This document shows positions 1 to 7,548 of a stretch of DNA of 64,000 nucleotides, one piece after another (position 1 is the stretch's first letter; every line of letters begins with the position of its first letter). The position numbers were made by a program, and so were the translations under genes. The notes under the pieces were generated by a model that worked only from the letters and a program-made list of their open reading frames with translations, was not told the origin of the DNA and ran no database searches. The stretch is from Prochlorococcus sp. HOT208_60m_808G21. Lineage in GTDB: Bacteria > Cyanobacteriota > Cyanobacteriia > PCC-6307 > Cyanobiaceae. Where the stretch lies: positions 1-64,000 of the forward strand of contig MWOY01000107.1 of NCBI GenBank assembly GCA_002026015.1, in the 5' to 3' direction.

Positions 1-260
1 GGGAGAAAATGATAAATATTCTAATGAGGGATAAATATATAATTTCAGGCAAAGGTCCATTTGGAGAGGAATTTGTTACTTCTGGAGGCGTAAAAATTAA
101 TGAGGTTAATTTTAAAAGTATGGAGAGCTTAATTTGTCCAAGGTTATTTTTTTCTGGAGAAGTTTTGGATGTTGATGGGATCACAGGTGGATTTAATTTT
201 CAACATTGTTGGACAAGTGGATGGATCGCTGGGATGGCAGTCTCAAAGTTAAATCATTAA
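1..260 (+). CDS. BaiN/YhiN-type flavoprotein (HI0933 family), C-terminal fragment
   Basis: Partial gene that enters from the left edge; the frame is open from about base 3, so the ATG at 9 is probably internal. The visible end carries the pattern [16 protein letters not shown] followed by a WTSG.IAG.A tail, which in HI0933/YhiN-type NAD(P)/FAD-dependent oxidoreductases forms the last part of the FAD-binding fold. The substrate is not settled for this family. The stop codon lies within the first copy of a 15-nt tandem repeat that runs on downstream. The family call rests on about 83 residues only. Confidence 0.75.
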   Translation, partial: EKMINILMRDKYIISGKGPFGEEFVTSGGVKINEVNFKSMESLICPRLFFSGEVLDVDGITGGFNFQHCWTSGWIAGMAVSKLNH

Positions 261-310
261 ATAATAAATTAATAAGTAATAAATCAGTAAGTAACAAATC
301 AATAAGTTTA
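251..310. repeat. Four imperfect tandem copies of a 15-nt AT-rich unit
   Basis: Copies start at 251, 266, 281 and 296 and follow a consensus close to AAATCAATAAGTAAT. The first copy contains the stop codon of the preceding flavoprotein gene and the last runs into a T-rich stretch. The unit length is a multiple of three but the copies are not translated on the + strand beyond the stop. I see no protein or RNA role; slippage in a spacer is the simplest explanation. Confidence 0.7.
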
Positions 311-391
311 TCTTTTTTTTATTAAGTATTAGACGGAAAAAGTTTTTTGAAGAAACTTTAATTTTAAAGTTTAAATTATTGGTGAAGATTA

Positions 392-1141
392 ATGCAGAAT
401 CTTGTATCAAAAAAAGAAGAAGAGGAAAGAAGATTAAAAGCTTTAGCAGAATATAGGATTTTGGGAACCAAGCCAGAATCATGTTATGACGATATTATAA
501 AAATTGCTGCTACAACCTGTAATGTGCCTATTTCTTTAATGACTTTGGTCGACAAAGATAAACAATGGTTTAAATCCAAAATAGGACTTCAAATATCAGA
601 AACTAGAAGAGATTGGTCTTTTTGTACACATGCAATAAAAGAAAATAGTCCATTAATTATTCATGATGCTTTCCAAGATGAAAGATTTATAAATAATCCA
701 TTGGTAACAGGAGACCCCAAGATTCGTTTTTATGCAGGTTTTCCCCTTAGAAATAGTGATGGTAATAAACTTGGAACTCTGTGTGTAATAGATAGAAAGC
801 CTGGAAATCTAACTACACAACAATTCAATATTATGGAATTATTATCCAAGCAAATAGTTTCATTTTTAGAGCTTAGAAAAAAGTCATTGAACTTGCTAGA
901 TGCATTGTCTAACTTGCACAAACAGGAAGGTATTTTATCTGTCTGTTCATATTGCAGAGAAGTGAAAAATAAGGAGGGCGATTGGATGCATTTAGAAAAA
1001 TATCTTTCGAAAATTAGTGATATTAGATTCAGTCATGGGGTTTGTGATAATTGTATGGAAAAACATTTCCCAGATGTAATCGAAGTATGGAATAAAAAGG
1101 ATTTTTTTGAAGATGGCCAGAAAAGGTATTTAGAGTCTTAG
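392..1141 (+). CDS. GAF-domain sensory protein with C-terminal paired CxxC motif
   Basis: A 249-residue soluble protein. Residues about 30-170 read as a GAF domain of the type found in cyanobacterial and proteobacterial sensors (YDDI.KIAA..C.VPI..... then DERF..NPLV, F.YAG.PL and G.LCVID). There is no kinase, cyclase or output domain. The C-terminal part has two cysteine pairs, C185-xx-C188 and C218-xx-C221, in a tail (CSYCREVK...W..LE.YL...) that recurs after sensor domains and could bind a metal. The ATG at 392 follows a GAAG-like Shine-Dalgarno. It stands alone between the flavoprotein and DUF2214 genes, so ligand and partner are unknown. Confidence 0.8.
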   Translation: MQNLVSKKEEEERRLKALAEYRILGTKPESCYDDIIKIAATTCNVPISLMTLVDKDKQWFKSKIGLQISETRRDWSFCTHAIKENSPLIIHDAFQDERFINNPLVTGDPKIRFYAGFPLRNSDGNKLGTLCVIDRKPGNLTTQQFNIMELLSKQIVSFLELRKKSLNLLDALSNLHKQEGILSVCSYCREVKNKEGDWMHLEKYLSKISDIRFSHGVCDNCMEKHFPDVIEVWNKKDFFEDGQKRYLES

Positions 1142-1228
1142 ATTTAATGCCTTGCTTTTAAGTTATTAATTTATTCCTAAACAAATTCTTCATTTGGTGG
1201 TTAGTATTGTATAAATTTTGACTCGAAC

Positions 1229-1714
1229 ATGTTATTAGGAACTTTATTAACAGGTGAAATTGCTAAAAGTGCATTAGTAGCATATGTTCATTATTTAGGA
1301 ATTATTTTGTGTTTCGGTTCTCTTTTGTTTGAAAGATTGACTCTCAAAGTAGGTCTTAATAGAAATGAGACGATATCAATGATAATTGCAGATGTGGTTT
1401 ATGGTTTGGCAGGAGTTGCAATATTAGTTACTGGGATTTTGCGTGTTAAGTATTTTGGTCAAGGAGGTGATTTCTATACAGGCAACCCTGTGTTTTGGAT
1501 AAAAGTCTCTCTTTACATTCTGGTGGGATTACTTTCTTTATACCCAACAACAACATATATCTTATGGGCTATACCATTAAGTAAGAATAAATTACCTGAA
1601 ATTTCTGAGAATCTAGTTAAAAGGTTCAGACTCATCATTACTACTGAATTAGTAGGTTTTGCAACAATACCTTTGTTTGCCACTCTTATGGCTAGAGGTG
1701 TAGGTTTAGGTTGA
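1229..1714 (+). CDS. DUF2214 family integral membrane protein
   Basis: A 161-residue hydrophobic protein with about four membrane helices, consistent with DUF2214, a small inner-membrane family of unknown function. It begins with a long helix containing the HYLGI segment (about residues 20-35) and has a polar loop KYFGQGGDFYTGNPVFW before the third helix. The downstream DUF1643 gene starts at a TTG overlapping the last four bases, so the two are probably cotranscribed and translationally coupled. No function can be inferred from sequence. Confidence 0.75.
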   Translation: MLLGTLLTGEIAKSALVAYVHYLGIILCFGSLLFERLTLKVGLNRNETISMIIADVVYGLAGVAILVTGILRVKYFGQGGDFYTGNPVFWIKVSLYILVGLLSLYPTTTYILWAIPLSKNKLPEISENLVKRFRLIITTELVGFATIPLFATLMARGVGLG

Positions 1715-2247
1715 AAAATTTATTTCTAGAAAGAAATTGTTTAATAAGTGCTAACAAACTATATAGATGGAGTTTAAGTTATAAGATTTCTAAATCTATA
1801 AAGGAAATTATTTTTATTGGTTTAAATCCCTCATTATCGGATGAAGTTTTCTTAGATAATACAACAAAAAAGATAATCAAAATTTCGAGAAACAATTATT
1901 ATGGCAAAGTAAAATTAATCAATCTATTTGCTCTTATTTCAAGCAAACCAGAAAAACTTTTTAATCACAAAAATCCTGTGGGTCATCTAAACAATAATCA
2001 TATTAATGAAAACTTAAAACACTGGTCTGAAAATAAAAATTGTGATTTGTGGTTAGGTTGGGGTAACAAAGGGAAATTTCTGAATAGAAATAAAAAAATA
2101 TCAAAAAAAATAATGCAATATAACTCAATTAGGAAAAATAATTTTGATAATCCTCTGGGACCGCTTTTAATTAAGAAAACAATCAAAGATAATCCAATAC
2201 ATCCTCTATACTGTTCTGATAATTCCATCCTCCAATCTTATTTTTAG
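1711..2247 (+). CDS. DUF1643 family protein
   Basis: A 178-residue basic protein with the DUF1643 signature FIGLNPS near residues 36-42, followed by a D-N-T element, a V.L.NLFAL strand and a WG.KG segment. The family is widespread in bacteria and phages but has no assigned activity. The likely start is the TTG at 1711, overlapping the TGA of the DUF2214 gene by four bases. No ATG lies near a plausible N-terminus. A weak hairpin (2260-2277) follows the stop. Confidence 0.7.
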   Translation: MKNLFLERNCLISANKLYRWSLSYKISKSIKEIIFIGLNPSLSDEVFLDNTTKKIIKISRNNYYGKVKLINLFALISSKPEKLFNHKNPVGHLNNNHINENLKHWSENKNCDLWLGWGNKGKFLNRNKKISKKIMQYNSIRKNNFDNPLGPLLIKKTIKDNPIHPLYCSDNSILQSYF

Positions 2248-2259
2248 GTAGTAAGCTTC

Positions 2260-2279
2260 AAATGCAAACCAGCATTTTT
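2260..2279 (+). terminator. Weak candidate intrinsic terminator after the DUF1643 gene
   Basis: A 6-bp inverted repeat AAATGC / GCATTT with a 6-nt loop is followed by only two further T residues. Its position 12 nt after a stop fits a terminator, but the stem is short and AT-rich. Confidence 0.3.
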
Positions 2280-2329
2280 AGCTATTCCATTAAATATGTG
2301 TTAATTTTTATTAGTTAAGTTAATCTTAT

Positions 2330-2458
2330 ATGAAAATTTCCAAGCAACTCAATAAACTAAAAAACTTGAATGTTGAGGCAGAAAAATGTTCTACGAGAGA
2401 AGAAGCAAAAAAAATAATTAATAAAGCAAATAAAGCACAAAGTAAAATTAACAAATAA
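2330..2458 (+). CDS. Candidate 42-residue Lys-rich small protein
   Basis: An ATG-started frame of 42 codons plus stop in the 297-bp gap between DUF1643 and pirin. The predicted product starts MKISKQLNKL and is rich in Lys, Asn, Glu and Ala. It should form an amphipathic helix and has no membrane segment. The A/E/K distribution, including STREEAKKIINKANKAQ, looks like a coding helix rather than random AT-rich DNA. I recognise no family. Conservation in other Prochlorococcus strains would decide it. Confidence 0.5.
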   Translation: MKISKQLNKLKNLNVEAEKCSTREEAKKIINKANKAQSKINK

Positions 2459-2544
2459 ATAAAAATCAATTTCACTTATTCGTAATTTATAATTTTCAAA
2501 ATATTTAATTTAAACAAATACACTATATTTATTTCCTAGTATTT

Positions 2545-3276
2545 ATGTCTTTGAAAATAATTAAAATAAGGAAATCTCACGAAAGATTTAGATCGACTAG
2601 AGAATGGCTAAATTCGATGCATTCATTTTCTTTCGCAGAGCATAGAGATCCAAAATGGGATAATTTTGGGAAAATTAGAGTTATAAATGAAGATATTATT
2701 TCTCCTAATGCAGGATTTAATACACATTCTCATGCAAATATGGAAATAATTACTGTCGTAACAAAAGGAGCAATAACTCATAGAGACTCGTTAAATAATC
2801 TTGGAAAAATTCACAAAGATGAAGTACAAGTTATGTCTGCAGGTAGTGGAATATCTCATAGCGAGAAGAATGAAGAAAATGAGACCTGTAAGTTGTTCCA
2901 GATTTGGATATACCCTCAAAAAGAAAATATCAAACCCCGATATGATCAAATTTCATTAAATGAAAAGTTGTGGGATAATCTTATTTTTAATTACAAAGAC
3001 GTAAAAAATAATAAGCTTTTTCTAAATCAAAGTATCTCTTTATGGCGTTGTAAATATAAGCCAATTAAAGAAAAAAAATTGCCATTAAAAATCGATAAAT
3101 ATAATTGGATACAAATAATAGATGGTAATCTTTTATTAAAAAGTAAAGACTCTAATTCAAATATATGTCTCGAATCTGGAGATGGATTAGGTTTTGAAGT
3201 TAATTATTATGATGATGTCTCTATAGATACTGAAAAAAACCTAGATTTTCTTTTATTTTCGATGCCTTCCTTGTAA
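2545..3276 (+). CDS. Pirin family protein (cupin)
   Basis: A 243-residue bicupin of the pirin family. Seen in the sequence: N-terminal WLNSMHSFSFAEH, the metal-site block NTHSHANMEI.T.V..GA..H.DS at about residues 57-80, and the M.AG.GI.HSE motif near residue 100. Pirins bind Fe(II); some bacterial members are quercetin dioxygenases and others act as regulators, so the role here is open. The length is typical for the family. It is monocistronic, with the next gene convergent. Confidence 0.9.
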   Translation: MSLKIIKIRKSHERFRSTREWLNSMHSFSFAEHRDPKWDNFGKIRVINEDIISPNAGFNTHSHANMEIITVVTKGAITHRDSLNNLGKIHKDEVQVMSAGSGISHSEKNEENETCKLFQIWIYPQKENIKPRYDQISLNEKLWDNLIFNYKDVKNNKLFLNQSISLWRCKYKPIKEKKLPLKIDKYNWIQIIDGNLLLKSKDSNSNICLESGDGLGFEVNYYDDVSIDTEKNLDFLLFSMPSL

Positions 3277-3290
3277 TTTAAACGTTACTT

Positions 3291-3605
3291 TTACCCATCA
3301 ACTCCTTTATTAAATGCGTTTAAGGCTTGCAAAGCCATATTAAGGTGAACTTCCATAGCACCAAGAGCAATTAAAGAATTCGGTGATTTATCTTTTAGTA
3401 AATTCTCTTTTCTTTTTGATAACTCATTAACTACTTTCTTAGTTGAAGCTTCCCAAGTGTGTATTAACTCTTCAAATTCTCTTTTTTCGGGACTTTCTAT
3501 TTCTGCTAATTCATCAGAAAAATGAGAATCCTTTTGTGCCTTAAGCATCAAGTAACTTAATTTTTTATGACTTATTGCTTGAGGTAAATTGTTAGATTCA
3601 CTCAT
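3291..3605 (-). CDS. Conserved cyanobacterial hypothetical protein
   Basis: A 104-residue mostly helical protein when started at ATG 3605 (MSESNNLP). An upstream ATG at 3629 would add eight residues. It contains EKREFEELIHTWEAS and a C-terminal helix that ends ALNAFNKG. No catalytic motif or membrane segment is visible. I do not recognise a named family; it resembles small hypothetical proteins of marine picocyanobacteria. Its upstream leader (3606-3666) resembles a sequence found at 44880-44930. Confidence 0.6.
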   Translation of the reverse strand: MSESNNLPQAISHKKLSYLMLKAQKDSHFSDELAEIESPEKREFEELIHTWEASTKKVVNELSKRKENLLKDKSPNSLIALGAMEVHLNMALQALNAFNKGVDG

Positions 3606-3658
3606 TACTAGTAGTTGATTTATATTCAAAATCTAACTAACTAAGTGAATATTTGCTA

Positions 3659-3690
3659 GAGGGGGGACGGTTGTGATGACCGACCTGAAA
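3659..3690. other. G-rich patch between two minus-strand genes
   Basis: A run of six G residues followed by a short inverted repeat (CGGT / ACCG, 7-nt loop) in a 62-to-86-bp spacer between murD and the 3291-3605 gene. This is out of keeping with the surrounding AT-rich DNA. No T-run follows on either strand, so it is not a standard terminator. It may be a leader or small RNA element. Confidence 0.35.
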
Positions 3691-3691
3691 A

Positions 3692-5122
3692 TTACGAAAT
3701 GATACCTTTACAAAAAATGGATTTATTTACCTTTAATTTTTCACTTATAAGTTTCTTGAAATAATCTCCACGCTCTTCATAATTTTTAAATTGATCAAAA
3801 CTAGAGCATGAAGGTGAGAATAATAATGTTCCAACCCTATTATTTTGTAAATAATGAAAAACAAAATTTAAAAGCTCTTTTAGTTCTGAAAATTCAAAAA
3901 TATTTTTTTTAAATCCTTCCTTAATAAGCGCCATTTTTAGGACTTTTGAGCTTTCTCCAAAAAGGAAAACACATTTAACTTTTTTCTTTAAAACTTTTAT
4001 CCAATCACTATATTCATTCCCTTTTAATCTACCCCCAGCAATGATTATTATTTGACCTTCAATTGAATTTATTCCTGCAATAGATGAGTCAAAATTTGTA
4101 GCTTTACTATCATTAATTATTTCCAGATCATTATTTTTATAAATTGTTTCCATCCTATGGGGTAATTGTTTGTAATTAGATAAAGAATCTTTAATCTTCT
4201 TCCCAGATAATCCAACTTTTCTAGCTGCAGCAATTACCAATAAAAGATTTTGAAGATTATGCATTCCTTTTAAAGAAAAATGTTCAAGTTTGAATAATTT
4301 CTTTCCTCTCTCAACAATGTATGCTTGATCATCTATCCAATAATCGCATTGAATAAAATTTGATTTATCGAAACTAGTTGTTATCCAAACCCCACTTGAT
4401 AGCGAACTGTAGTGATTTCTCAGGTTTTTATCGTCATAATTATAAATTCTAAAATCAGATTTTTCTAGCAAGCTTTTTTTTATGTTGAAATAGTTTTCAA
4501 GTGTTTTATGTCTTTCAAGATGATCTTCTGTGAAGGTTGTCCATATTCCAATATTAGGTTTTACTTCTGGAGATATTTCTATTTGATAACTGCTTAATTC
4601 AGCTACAACCCAATCAATTTTTTCATGTATTTTGGAGTGAGCATATTTACATAAAGGTATCCCAATATTTCCTGCAAAAGGAGCATATAATCCAGTATCA
4701 CAGAGTATATGGCTTAGTAGATGAGTAACAGTAGTCTTGCCATTTGTGCCAGTAATACCTATCCAATTTGTGTCTTTTAAAATTTCCCATGCAACATTAA
4801 TTTCTCCAATTACTTTAATTCCCTTTTTTTTTAATTCAATAATAGTTATATGGTCATAAGGTATTGATGGACTTACAACAACAGATTCGATCTCTCTCAC
4901 AAAAGGTTGAATTTCTTCAAATACAAACTCTTTATTCAGAGAAACTAGTATATTAAGCTCTTCTAATTCTGTTTTTCTTTCTAAGAATTCTATCTCATCT
5001 TTACTTTCCCAAACAATTACTCTCTTATTGATGCTTCTCAAATACTTGGCAGCCCAAAATCCAGATTTACCTAATCCAATTACAAGATTAATATTTCCTT
5101 TATTAAAATGATTATCTATCAT
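3692..5122 (-). CDS. murD: UDP-N-acetylmuramoylalanine--D-glutamate ligase
   Basis: Cytoplasmic peptidoglycan enzyme that adds D-glutamate to UDP-MurNAc-L-Ala using ATP. The Rossmann-like start ([15 protein letters not shown]), the ATP loop [12 protein letters not shown], the N.G.PL block and the C-terminal [18 protein letters not shown] signature are all present. From the ATG at 5122 the product is 476 residues, close to the usual MurD size. A frame extension to an ATG at 5170 would add 16 residues unlike the family. It faces the + strand gene at 5223 across about 100 bp. Confidence 0.95.
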   Translation of the reverse strand: MIDNHFNKGNINLVIGLGKSGFWAAKYLRSINKRVIVWESKDEIEFLERKTELEELNILVSLNKEFVFEEIQPFVREIESVVVSPSIPYDHITIIELKKKGIKVIGEINVAWEILKDTNWIGITGTNGKTTVTHLLSHILCDTGLYAPFAGNIGIPLCKYAHSKIHEKIDWVVAELSSYQIEISPEVKPNIGIWTTFTEDHLERHKTLENYFNIKKSLLEKSDFRIYNYDDKNLRNHYSSLSSGVWITTSFDKSNFIQCDYWIDDQAYIVERGKKLFKLEHFSLKGMHNLQNLLLVIAAARKVGLSGKKIKDSLSNYKQLPHRMETIYKNNDLEIINDSKATNFDSSIAGINSIEGQIIIIAGGRLKGNEYSDWIKVLKKKVKCVFLFGESSKVLKMALIKEGFKKNIFEFSELKELLNFVFHYLQNNRVGTLLFSPSCSSFDQFKNYEERGDYFKKLISEKLKVNKSIFCKGIIS

Positions 5123-5222
5123 TAAATTTATAATTGCATTTATATTAATTGTGTTTAAGGGGTAATTCAATCATGAGATCTTTCTTCAGTATTTATAGTA
5201 TTTGCCAAAGAAAAATTAATTA

Positions 5223-5489
5223 ATGGAAGAAAATACTGCAAAATATTGGTTCTCTTGGTTTTATGAAAAGTGGGAGAAAAATGCTCCAGGTGAATTAATT
5301 GAAAAGGGTTTAACTCCGTCTCAGATTGCTGAGCGCTTTGTTAATGAAAACCATGATAGTTTTATTAAATTGTCAAAAAAAATTGATGACAAAAATTATG
5401 ATGCCTTAACAGAATTTATGAAGCTCTCAGAGAGTGAATTACATATCTTGAAGTATTTTCTAAAGTTAGTAAAAATGAAAAATTTATAA
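5223..5489 (+). CDS. Small hypothetical protein, 88 aa
   Basis: An 88-residue acidic, helical protein beginning MEENTAKYWFSWFYEKW. It is rich in aromatic residues at the N-terminus and has no transmembrane segment. No family is recognised. Codon usage and ordered helices suggest a real gene. Its 3' end overlaps the stop of the convergent SDR gene by six bases, and its 5' end is divergent from murD, so it is probably transcribed alone. Confidence 0.6.
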   Translation: MEENTAKYWFSWFYEKWEKNAPGELIEKGLTPSQIAERFVNENHDSFIKLSKKIDDKNYDALTEFMKLSESELHILKYFLKLVKMKNL

Positions 5490-6413
5490 GAAGTTACTAA
5501 GTATTTCAAGGCTTTTTTCCCATAAATTTTTTCTTTCTTTTTTATTCATAGCGAAAGGAGAAGTAGGGGATAGTTTTGGATGACCTCTGAAATTAAATCT
5601 AGGACCATAATGGTCACCGCCTCTCGCATCTGGAGAAGTAGCTGCAAAAAGTTGAGGTAAAGCACCCATCTCAGCAGTTTGAAAAATAGGGCTAAATAAT
5701 TCCAAGGAGAAAATTTCTAATGGACTAGGGTTAGGTTTTTGAGCAGTAAAGAGATTTGTTTTTGCAATTCCTGGGTGAGCAGCTAAAGAAAGTATATTTT
5801 TGTGCTTTAAGTTTTCATTTAGTTCTAATGCGAACATTACATTTGCCAATTTGCTATTGGAGTAAGATTCCCATTTGTTGTAATAGTTCTCAGCTTTAAG
5901 ATTTTCCCAACCAGCTTTGCCAAAAAATTGTGCTCCAGAAGTAACCGTCACTATTCTAGATTCTTCTTTTTTTTCAATAATTGGAAGTAGCTTTAGGGTC
6001 AAAAGCATGTGAGCTAGATGATTAACTGCAAATTGTATTTCATATCCCTGGGCACTAAGAGTTTTAGGCGGATGCATAATGCCTGCATTATTGATTAGTA
6101 AATCCAAATTTTCAAAATTATCAAAAATTTTGGACTGAACTTCAACAATATTTTTTAAATCTGACAAATCTAATTCTAAAGGTGTAAATAATCCTTCAGG
6201 ATTAAGACCTTTAAGTTTTTTGATAGTTTGATTAGCTTTTTCAAGCGATCTACAAGCTATAACAACATGAGCATTTTTTTCTTCTAAGGCCTTTGCAGTG
6301 TAGTATCCAAGACCACTATTCGCACCAGTAATTAGCGCTGTTTTATCTGTAAGGTTTGGAATATTAGATGTTTCCCAGTTAGAGATTTTAGGTCTTGAAA
6401 TAGTGGCAGTCAT
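5484..6413 (-). CDS. Short-chain dehydrogenase/reductase (protochlorophyllide reductase/retinol dehydrogenase-like)
   Basis: A 309-residue classical SDR. Visible: NAD(P)-binding TGANSGLG at about residues 29-36, an Arg in VVIACRS that favours NADPH, NNAG near residue 108, and the catalytic YSNSK (Y-xxx-K) near residue 185. The C-terminal part (AAHPGIAKTNLF, YGP..N.RG.P) groups it with the LPOR/WW-oxidoreductase-like SDRs rather than with fatty acid SDRs. It is not the standard light-dependent POR, and the substrate is unknown. The downstream ligase-like gene is on the same strand about 108 bp upstream. Confidence 0.85.
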   Translation of the reverse strand: MTATISRPKISNWETSNIPNLTDKTALITGANSGLGYYTAKALEEKNAHVVIACRSLEKANQTIKKLKGLNPEGLFTPLELDLSDLKNIVEVQSKIFDNFENLDLLINNAGIMHPPKTLSAQGYEIQFAVNHLAHMLLTLKLLPIIEKKEESRIVTVTSGAQFFGKAGWENLKAENYYNKWESYSNSKLANVMFALELNENLKHKNILSLAAHPGIAKTNLFTAQKPNPSPLEIFSLELFSPIFQTAEMGALPQLFAATSPDARGGDHYGPRFNFRGHPKLSPTSPFAMNKKERKNLWEKSLEILSNFL

Positions 6414-6521
6414 TTAGTAATCCTGCAAATTGATTTGGAGTTTAACCAAAATTTAATTACTTTTCCACTGTAAATACTTGAATTCAGTATCGTGAGCTCT
6501 TATTGAAGGTACTATTTAATA

Positions 6522-7271
6522 TTATTTTTCAATTACATATTGCCATTCGTTATTTTGAGATAAACTTTTCTCTCTTAGTAACTGCAATTTCCTACTATTT
6601 ATTTTTATAACTATCCCATTAGTTGGATATTTCGCAAATATTTTTTTCTCTAACCAATTTTTTTTATATATTTGGATTTCGCTTGTATGATTTGTGAAGT
6701 AACTGTCAGGGGTGCTGAAGCCACATTTTTTAAGATAGTTAAGGGTTTCGTATTGATTAAGTCTTCCATTAAGTATTTGGAAACAGCAAAAGCGGAGACT
6801 TTCTCCAATCCCTTTCTTATCATTGAGGTATTTTCTTGTAATTCTTTGGGAAATGCCGGCAACTTGGTTTGTAGCGTATAGTTCACCTCTAATTTGAAAA
6901 TCTCGTTTGATAGGAATATAATCGGGGACATTTTTAATTTGTTTAATTTTGCTTGAGACATCAAATCCTTTTTTTGTAATAGCTTTATTAAACTTGCCAT
7001 CTATATATCTAATTGCAATAGCACAGCCATCAATTTTTGGTTGAATGCTTAATCTTGTTTTTGTTAATAAACTTTTCAAAAATTCTTTATAGTTTTCTTT
7101 GGCTAATTTTGGCAAAAGTTTATTATTTTTCTGATTAAAATAGTCAGGCTTTGGATCAACAGGAATAAAGAGCTTTTCAAGTTGCTTAAATGCATTATCC
7201 GAAATTATGGCTTCACCTATTCTGTATTGTTCATCTAGATACTTAACATCTCTCATTAATAAATTATTCAT
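6522..7271 (-). CDS. Adenylation-domain-only homologue of NAD-dependent DNA ligase
   Basis: A 249-residue protein matching the N-terminal half of LigA. Seen: a domain-Ia-like start (YRIGEAIISDNAFKQLE), the nucleotidyltransferase motif K79-I-D-G82, motif III R128-G129-E130, and motif IV N218-G-I-V-I-K223. The reading frame ends at about the place of motif V (W243 to a terminal K249). Full LigA is about 670 residues; the OB fold, Zn finger, HhH and BRCT domains are absent. Catalytic lysine is intact, so adenylation could still occur. Whether it seals nicks is unknown. It is divergent from the photolyase-like gene at 7549. Confidence 0.8.
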   Translation of the reverse strand: MNNLLMRDVKYLDEQYRIGEAIISDNAFKQLEKLFIPVDPKPDYFNQKNNKLLPKLAKENYKEFLKSLLTKTRLSIQPKIDGCAIAIRYIDGKFNKAITKKGFDVSSKIKQIKNVPDYIPIKRDFQIRGELYATNQVAGISQRITRKYLNDKKGIGESLRFCCFQILNGRLNQYETLNYLKKCGFSTPDSYFTNHTSEIQIYKKNWLEKKIFAKYPTNGIVIKINSRKLQLLREKSLSQNNEWQYVIEK

Positions 7272-7548
7272 AATAATTTTGATAAATATTTAAAAATCCT
7301 TTAGAAAAAATCATTTAAATAAAGATTTGAAAATTAAAATTAGATCTAAAAAGTAATTGACCACTAAATATCCTCCTATGCAGAGAGCGATTTAAGAGTA
7401 TAAAATGTACTTATCAGTTGTTTAAATAAAATACTTCAATCAAACATATTTACTTAAAAGTGAAATAGAAAATTTTAAAGATTAATTTGCAGGCAAATTT
7501 TTGAAATTTCTATCAATACAAAAAAAAATTTTTTAAAGTTATGAGAAA

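Noticed and set aside
3659..3690. Yfr-type or 6S small RNA at the G-rich patch
   Set aside because: The short hairpin and G-run do not match the conserved motifs I remember for Yfr1, Yfr2-family or 6S RNA; kept only as an unexplained patch.
6650..7000. 116-codon frame inside the ligase-like gene, same strand
   Set aside because: Shadow frame of a gene whose motifs are clear in the other phase.
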